Below, piece by piece: positions 56,401 to 64,000 of a stretch of DNA of 64,000 nucleotides. The notes beneath the pieces are model-generated. The model had not been told where the DNA came from, ran no database searches, and saw only the letters and a program-made list of their open reading frames with translations. Numbering within the stretch: position 1 is the first letter of the stretch; each line of letters begins with the position of its first letter. The stretch spans positions 25,898,622 through 25,962,621 of the forward strand of contig NW_024037073.1 in NCBI RefSeq assembly GCF_015706575.1. The letters are read 5' to 3'. A program made the translations under genes and the position numbers. This stretch comes from Patiria miniata. Lineage: Eukaryota; Echinodermata; Asteroidea; Valvatida; Asterinidae.

Positions 56401-58599
56401 GATAATGAGCCGAGCCACTGCCATGCAAACGAGCTCAGAAAACATTATCAGAACAAAATCATCGACATGCAGGTATTCCATGTTCTGCTGCAAAGTTTCC
56501 AGTTTTAAGCAGAGTCTCTGCAACATCCTACAGCTCAAGAAAACATGTCCACGTACAGTTTTTATTAAGCTACTTCAATGGCAGAATCTCTGATGTACAA
56601 GCACAGCTCCGATTTACATCATCTCTGGCTTTGAAGTACATGTATCCTAGGATACAGACATCTTTAAACGGCCAACTAGATGCTTATCTGTTACACCGTT
56701 AGTGGAGGTTTGGCAGGATTACCGATGTGACAACTCGGGGAAAACAACCATCTCACTAGGCGTATGTACAGCAAAGGGCAGCTTGTACTACTTGCAATCA
56801 CTTCAGGCCTAGTTGAGTCTGCAGGTGTTTATGCCAAGTTCTTGCATATCATCCAGTAAGGCTTATCCTGGATTTCTAATACTGCAGGTGTTCTGCTGCA
56901 TAATACGGGTAAAAGTCGACCAGGATCTGATGAGCTGTCACTGTCATTTCCCTGCTAACTTAAACTGTACGTGAACAGCTCTGCTGTGTTTCTTTAGAGA
57001 CAAATATTCCACCGTGCATCAATGCCTCGTGTTGATCAGGGATGGCGCAAAGTTCACCTATGATCGTTTCCACTGCACTGTAAACTTGTCACCCTGAGAT
57101 CGAGACCCTTTTTATTATCAGGTACTAGCGACTGAGTCAGTTGGACCTGGGGATCGGCACGGGAAGGGTCCAAACTCCCTGAAGAAGCAATTGCAATGAC
57201 ACAGCTGCATTCACTGCTTATTAAATTACTCTTTAGAATCCTTGCCGGATCATACATGTTCACATTTGCATTTATTTATAAATCTGATAAATTTGGCTTT
57301 AACCAAGGGTAAAGTTTTTACTTTACACCGAAATAAACGCACAGTCTATCATGTCTTGGCACCAAGATGCAGGAAGTAGTGGCTTACTTTTGGCACAAAA
57401 GCCATCTTGCCAATAAATAAATAAATGTACGGCATTGCACATCAATAATGTGTAATAATTGTATCTTGCACACACCAAGGAGGTCATCCTCTTAAATATG
57501 ACTTGGGTGCCAATGCTATCTCACTTTTATTTCAATGTACCCTGCATTGATCACGGTATAACGTGTACAAGCAGTGAATGGGCAGATGGCCTCTGGTACA
57601 AAATTGGATCAATATTGTAAGACTCCTGTGGTGCGGGGCGTGGGTGTTTTACCAAGACCAAGTGCTCCATGGTACCTTCAGCTTTGTGTTTGAGTGCCAT
57701 GCATCTTGAGCAATAAATGCCCTCCATGAGTAAATACACAGTATTGCTTTGACATGCTGAGCTATACTGGTCAACATACAGTTTGAACAATTTCCCTATT
57801 TTAGACATATTTGTAAAAGCAGACTACTGTATGTTAGCATACTTTTCATTGAAGAGTTTTGTCATTACTTTTTGTCCTGTAAAACTGACACCAGGAATTC
57901 TGGTGCAATCCACTTCTAACATTCTAACTGCAACATACCCAAGGGCTGTTACAATTACAAGACCATACTCTTACACCAAGCCACTACAATTGCAAACATG
58001 TGGCTCTCTTTCCATTCATCATTAGAAAAATTACACTTTGTCAGTATTTGACTTTGATGGAATTTGCATCAGGATAATTATATTTTACAAATAATGAATG
58101 TTTCACGTTCGTGCAATGGTAAGAATAATTCCATTCGGTGACAGATGAAAAGTTCCATTCCACTATTGAAATTATTCTTACCATTGCACTCACAAACATT
58201 CATTATTTGTATACTATAATTACTGGCACTGTATAATCAGTGCTTTTCAACAGAAATTAAAACCAAGAGCAAAAGCTATCTTGAAAGGCCAATAGTATCA
58301 TTTGCAATTACAGAAATGTAAATAAAATGGCTGACTTTTCAGCTCAAGTGTCATGTATCTTTTAAAGATCATGAACACAATTTGTGCTTTTATTTAACAG
58401 GTTATTTCAAAAGGCAGATTTTTGAGTACTTGCAAATGATCCTGTCAAGCCATGTTACTTCCAACCTACATGTAGGCCAATGAGGCCTTTACTTTTAAAA
58501 GATATGCCAGGCCTGTACAGAGCATTTTCAAATGAGTGTCATGTACCGTTTCTATCAGAGAGTGTTCATATCAAGTAGCAAAGACTATTCATAAGATAG

Positions 58600-58848
58600 A
58601 ATTTGCATCAATATTAGGTTTTGTCCTTCATCGACGAACAAACACTGTATACTCAGTGTGTTCAACCTGAGTGAAAGTCAGCAAAAGCACTCGGGTGGGA
58701 ATCGAACCCACAACCTTCTGCTTTGTTGAGCAGACGTCTTACCACTCGACCACCAAGCACGTGAGGTTGTTAACTTTCACTCGGGTGTAACACACCGAGT
58801 AGACAGTGGTTATATGTCGTGAAGGGCAAAACTAATTATTGCAAATTG
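58600..58848 (-). mobile_element. Foldback element carrying a tRNA-like gene (copy 3)
   Basis: Counterpart of 33789-34041. The tRNA-like part at 58688-58759 (minus) is unchanged, while the right arm has lost a few bases. Confidence 0.8.
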
Positions 58849-61800
58849 TAAAGACTTAAATTGTGGAAGCAAAATGTATGCAAGATATAAATCACACAAC
58901 AAAAATATGATTTAGCTAAATAACACTTTTCAAAGGTACATGTATTAGCACCCATCTCTGGTGCAGGCCTGCATATTTTATTGTTTAGTCACTGTAGCTG
59001 CATATTTTATTTTAACTTTAGTCACTGTAGCGCCCAAAACTGCCCTGCCTGTTACTCACTGTAGCACCAAAACTGCCCTAGCACTCTTAGGGTACATTCG
59101 AGTACAATGTACATGTAGCTCACCCGGATCGATGTCTCAGGTTAGCCCCTTGCCATTCAATTCGCTCCAACGTCTCGAGTCAGCCACCACAGAAACTGCT
59201 CAAGGACCAAACTCAGTGGTGGAAACAGGTCCCATGCATACAAGTGTTGTTCATTTCAAGAAACGAACAAATTTGGCGCGCTAGACAGCGAAAATGTCGA
59301 GCGGACCCAAAAATCAACTTATTTCAAGCAAAAGGGTAAATTATTTAGTTAATTTCAACTTTAGAGGCTGTAATTCCAGCCCAACATTTTACTTTTGCAA
59401 CTCTCTAAAAAGCAGTAAATCTCAAACTTAACACCCAGTCTGAAATGGGCATTTTGTACGGACATCACGTGAGGATCGTGATGGCCCACGGTTGAATGTT
59501 TGATTAGTCCGGCTGTCATAGCTAACGTCTCCCTTTACAGAGTCGATCCCAGTGAGCTACTTAAAGGCACCCTATGATTAATTTTTTTCAGTGAATAAAT
59601 ACACTGTAATAAAATACAGACCAAGATGCTAATGGGTTAATTATATTGAATGACAGATATAAAAATCATCAGTTAAAAAAAGATTGCTCAGCCATTCGGA
59701 AGAACATAATTGCAATTGGTCTCAAATTAAAGCTGATGGTCAAGTGCATTACACACTACCAAAGCTTATATCATCATAGTTCCTTGATTGTTTATTTAAG
59801 CACAGTTTTGTAACTGATGCATTTTTTTATGCACACCCTGTGTAACAGCTATTTAAAGTGCTTTTGGGCAGCCAGGGGAGAGTAGGATTCTCAACGGGAA
59901 GAAAATGGCGTATATCGCATTTTGGAAATACACTCTTCATATGTTCATACACCACACAACAAACATTTCATATTACAGCTTTAGCTAGAAAATATTCTCA
60001 CTAATAGGAAATTAGATCTTCATCATTCAATCCTAACTATGAGGTGTTTTACGTGAAAAATAGGGAGGGGGACTTCCACAAATGACTTCTTTTATCAAGT
60101 GATACTAACTTTTCTTTCCTTTTGTTTTTAAGTTGTGCACCATGTTACACAATTGTTAAAAACCCGATTAAAAACTCTTTTCTTTTTACATTCTTGCAAT
60201 GGTTGACATGTACATAGAACTCTCTGAGAAGTTGCAGTTGTATAAAAGAGAAGAGATATAAGCCACAGAAAAATCACTATCTGATAATGCTTGTCCAGTA
60301 ACTTTACAGAAAACGTTGTTGCTGACCAAGATTTGGTCAGTGACGGATGACATAGTTTGGTTGAATTAGCATTTTAAAGAGATTTTACACTTCAGATCAA
60401 ACGTTTGTTTGAAAGTGATATTTATGGGAGTATGCACTCTGTATGCCTAACAGCAACAGTGACACCTTCCCTTGAATATGGCCACATTTGGTCATTTTGT
60501 CAGGCAACACAACCTACATAATGACACACTAGCAGGGCAAATTCATCAAGGCAACAGAAAGGGACACAGGGGAAAAAAAGTGGCCAAGTGAATCAAAGAG
60601 GACCAAGCTCTCGGTGAAAGATTGATTCAAACAGGAAAGAGGTACAAGCATATAAGGGCAGCCAACCTCCAGACTGGACAAAGTGCTGGGTGGAAAGGTA
60701 CATAGTTTACGATGGAAAAAAATATCATGTTTTTACTGTTTACATGCCAACTTAGTTGGCAGGAAAATGAACGAACATAGATATTGACTAGATGCGTATT
60801 GTGATTTGCAATGTTTCAAAGTCACGACAAGTAATCCACAGGACCAAGACAATTAATCCACAGGACAAAAACAACTTTACATGAGGGCATTCAAAAGTAG
60901 AGGCCAACAAGCACTGTGTTATTCAGATAAGTTTTCACCATGGGAATTACACATTTTTCTTTGAGATATTTTCTTTTAAGAATGATTAAAAAGTATGGCA
61001 CAGTCTTACCTAGCAACTGCAATTGGGAAGCTCGTGTTTCCATGACTCCTGGTCTCCATTCTGTGCATCATCAGTGACAGGAGATGCTAATGAGACGAGA
61101 GAAGCTGGTGCTATCCTTGAGGGCTGGATGACTCCTGACTCCTTGGCTATGGAGATGCTCCTCACAGAGTACAGTCAATCATTACTGCTCCTCCAGTGAA
61201 GGTAAATGAAGCAGGTCTATTGTCCCTGGGCCCAGCACAGGAGTAAGATGCCATGGGTATAGAAGACCCGTAGGCTTGCTAAAGTGGGGACACATTGCTA
61301 TGGGTGCCGAGTCCTTGGGTATAGGTGACCCATCGGACTGTCCAGTGAGGATGGGCTAAAACATGTCACCACCAGGATGTCGATATCTTACTGGTGGCTC
61401 AGCCATAGGAACCAGTGTCAGCTTGCTGCCAATAGATCCTTGCTGGTGCCAGGTTGGGCAGCTTATCACTATCCCATGTCTGCCAAGGGATCTTTATTCA
61501 CTGAGTCCCGTAGGTGATGTCTTGCACTTCACCACATTCGCAGCAGATTCTCCAAGTCTGCACTTCAGGTCCTGCTTGTCCTTGTGGGATTGTAAAAGGC
61601 TGTGAATACTGATTAGTGTGCCCTTGTAAAATAATATAGCAAACCACCAAACAACTGGCCAGTGGTAAAGTGGTCTTCCAACTGACATTCAATTTGGCAT
61701 TTAGCACTATGCTGAAGTTTCATTGGAGTCAACATTGATTTGAATTTGTTGACTCTCAAGCAATTTGATCGTCAGAGAAAGCAAATCCCAACTTAAGTGT

Positions 61801-62941
61801 CCTACATGTATATTAAGACCTGTTCTGTATACCAATACTCTAATATAGTAAAATGTCATTTTTAATATATTTTCAAAGAGTATGGTGGCATATTGATCTC
61901 ATTTAATCAATGTTCGCAGTAGCGTTAATCCTTCATCATTGCCTTCAGTATTATTCCCATGCAATATTCACATGCAACTAAACTTTCAAAGTTAAGCTGA
62001 TGAGTATAAAGTATTGACTCAGACATATTCAAGTTGACTATGAAAGGACAATAAATATTACCATATTATGCTATGAATTATCAATAACATATATGCGTAC
62101 GAGTAATAACTTGAGTACTATATTATTCAAACATTTCCAGAGTTTTCTAATTTAAAAGAATAATTTCACATTTTACTGGTATTTTCAATGGCTTTTGATA
62201 GTCGGTAATTGAAGAAAGTAAAATATTTATGGTTAGAAAGTTGGCACATGATCCATATGTGAGAAGAATTAGATTACCATTTTTATTTGTCAAGGTAGGT
62301 CTATATCGTGTTTAAATGAAATAATCAGAGAACAGTTTCCAAATTATATTTCGATGAAACACTGAGGCACACAGAGTATGGTGGCATTAATGTTAAATCT
62401 ATTTTTGCAGTAACATACCCCCCCCCTTCATTGCCAAAGGAATTATTCCAACGAAATTTTCACATCCATTTTTGTTATTTGCAAAGTTAAGCTGGTGAGT
62501 ATACAGTATACATGTAGATTCCGACATATTAGAGTTGACAACTATAAAGCATGTGAAGTGCTGCTATGAAGCGCGTCACCTTTTCAGTTTGGTAGCGCAC
62601 GATCATTGAGGGCGTACTTGTGGGAAAAAGAGGCGTTGCGCATTAGTCTGTTGCTAGCCAGGGAACAGAGTGCTGCATAGACTCAAATCGGGGTAATAGC
62701 ACACCAGGCCCGTCATTTTTAATCCTTGTTCTGTTCTTTCAGTATATTTTACTTTTTTAAGAATGTGGTGATTTTGTGATGTGAACATGTTTTTTTTTTT
62801 TTTTTGTTTGTTTGTCTCATAGTGCAATATTGTGGCACATGTATCTTCATGCATAATTCTTATAATTTACTATTTCACTGTATTGATGTCCTTTATATTA
62901 TTATATTGTTATTGTAACATGTGTGTGTCACTATTTATAGC

Positions 62942-63362
62942 TATAGCTTCCTATGGTTGTGAGTCCAAGGGCAGACTAGCGTAGAGTGGATGCCTTTGAG
63001 ATCTGGGCATACAGACGCGTTCTCCGAGTGTCGTGGATGGAGAGGAGGACCAACCGCTGGGTATTGGATACCACAGGGAGTGAGTTGATGCTGAGACAAC
63101 AGATGGCTGTGCGGAAGATGCATTTCTTTGGCCACGTCATGCGCCGCGAAGGAATCGACAAAGAAATAATCCAGGGATTGGTCTATGGGAAGAGACGTCA
63201 TCCAACAACATCATGGAACCAACGACATAAAGCAGTGGACCAGACAGGGACTTGCAGCAGCATCAAGATCAGCAGTGGATCAAGATTGTTGGCGTAGACT
63301 AGTAATGGCCACTGAGCGCAAATTGCGCCATCGGACTGAAGAGAGAGGGAGGTACTTGACCG
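62942..63362 (+). mobile_element. LINE 3' end (ORF2 C-terminal tail), copy B
   Basis: Counterpart of 38105-38530. From 62986 the tail is open for 103 codons (DAFEIWAYRRVLRVSWMERR ... HFFGHVMRREGIDKEIIQGL). The terminal QGLAAASRSAVDQDCWRRLV block is in another frame. Confidence 0.75.
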
Positions 63363-63839
63363 TGATTCATTCATGTGGTATCCCCCATTCAACATGTGGT
63401 ATCCCCCCTTCGGCCACTACGTTCACTGTTTAACCAAGAAGAATCGTGATTTCATATGGGACGAGTAGTGTGACAGCTCTTTCAACACCCTCAAGACAGG
63501 ATTGCAGGAGGCCACTATCCTGGGTTACTCTCAACTGGAGGGCCAATACATACTCGATCTGATGCCAGCAGGGATGGGATCAGTCAGTTCTCTCGCAAAT
63601 TTAGGAAGGGAAAGAAAGAGTTATCACTATGCAAGTCTGGCATTGTCCGAACCAGGTGCCTACCTATGTTGCCCAATACCTACATGTTCCACAACCCTAA
63701 CCCTGGAAGCATCTGCATCTGAGACCTTTACTTTTAAAAGATATGCCAGGCCTGTACAGAGGATTTTCAAATGAGTGTCATGTATCGTTTCTATCGGGGA
63801 GTGTTCATATCAAGTAGCAAAGACTATTCATAAGATAGA

Positions 63840-64000
63840 ATTTGCATCAATATTAGGTTTTGTCCTTCATCGACGTACAAACACTGTATACTCAGTGTGT
63901 TCAACCTGAGTGAAAGTCAGCAAAAGCACTCGGGTGGGAATCGAACCCACAACCTTCTGCTTTGTTGAGCAGACGTCTTACCACTCGACCACAAGTACGT
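63840..64000 (-). mobile_element. Foldback element carrying a tRNA-like gene (copy 4, cut by window end)
   Basis: The left arm and the tRNA-like part (63927 to about 63997, minus) are present. The window ends before the right arm. The last visible bases of the tRNA-like 5' end differ slightly from the other three copies. Confidence 0.75.

Larger units (their letters stand above)
46996..64000. repeat. Copy B of the ~17 kb duplicated segment
   Basis: Collinear with 22190-39165. Differences include poly-C/G tract lengths, many 1-10-base indels, and an ~28-bp insertion near 52060 (CTATACAAGAAAGTAATTAT...). It runs into the window end without losing similarity. Confidence 0.95.

Overview
This is a eukaryotic (animal) nuclear scaffold, not a microbial one. 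It has GT-AG introns, a split zinc-finger gene, many foldback and MITE-type DNA elements, LINE fragments, tRNA-derived repeats, frequent ACATGTAC-type words, long poly-C/poly-G tracts and a 500-base N gap. The style of repeats suggests a highly heterozygous marine invertebrate, perhaps an echinoderm or another invertebrate deuterostome. That is inference from general appearance only; no marker gene fixes the species.

Layout. (1) 1-8.9 kb is gene-poor and packed with inverted-repeat elements. Two are clean MITEs with 8-bp target-site duplications (2192-2413, 6301-6888), and there are larger foldbacks near 95-1090, 2533-3565, 5098-5600 and 7008-7749, a tRNA-derived element near 3.9 kb and a LINE 3' end (8169-8720, minus). 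(2) 8.9-13.7 kb holds the only convincing host gene, a five-exon C2H2 zinc-finger/coiled-coil gene. Splice phases agree across all junctions, but the middle exons carry in-frame stops and a one-base frame slip. (3) 14.3-22.0 kb is a satellite made of about 50 tandem ~151-bp units. Each unit carries a tRNA-like core with A box, B box at exact tRNA spacing (44 nt) and a T-run. The left 44 or so units point to the minus strand and the last six to the plus strand. (4) 22.2-39.2 kb and 47.0-64.0 kb are two copies (called A and B here) of the same ~17 kb segment, offset by about 24.8 kb. Each is preceded by the plus-oriented satellite (6 units before A, about 24 before B). The 500-N gap (42976-43475) lies between them. 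This looks either like two haplotypes placed in series by the assembler or like a real tandem duplication. (5) 39.4-42.97 kb is a mosaic of retroelement scraps, a telomere-like minisatellite and unannotated DNA.

No set of genes here forms a pathway. The biology worth attention is the tRNA-like DNA. The satellite units are compact units with polymerase III-type signals. Separately, a foldback element present four times (plus a relative at 3.9 kb) encloses a 72-nt tRNA-like gene with a fully paired T arm, a pairable acceptor stem and an immediate TTTT terminator between ~80-bp inverted repeats. Old retroelement pieces (a DIRS-like ORF1 region and a Gypsy-like gag piece) are broken fossils.
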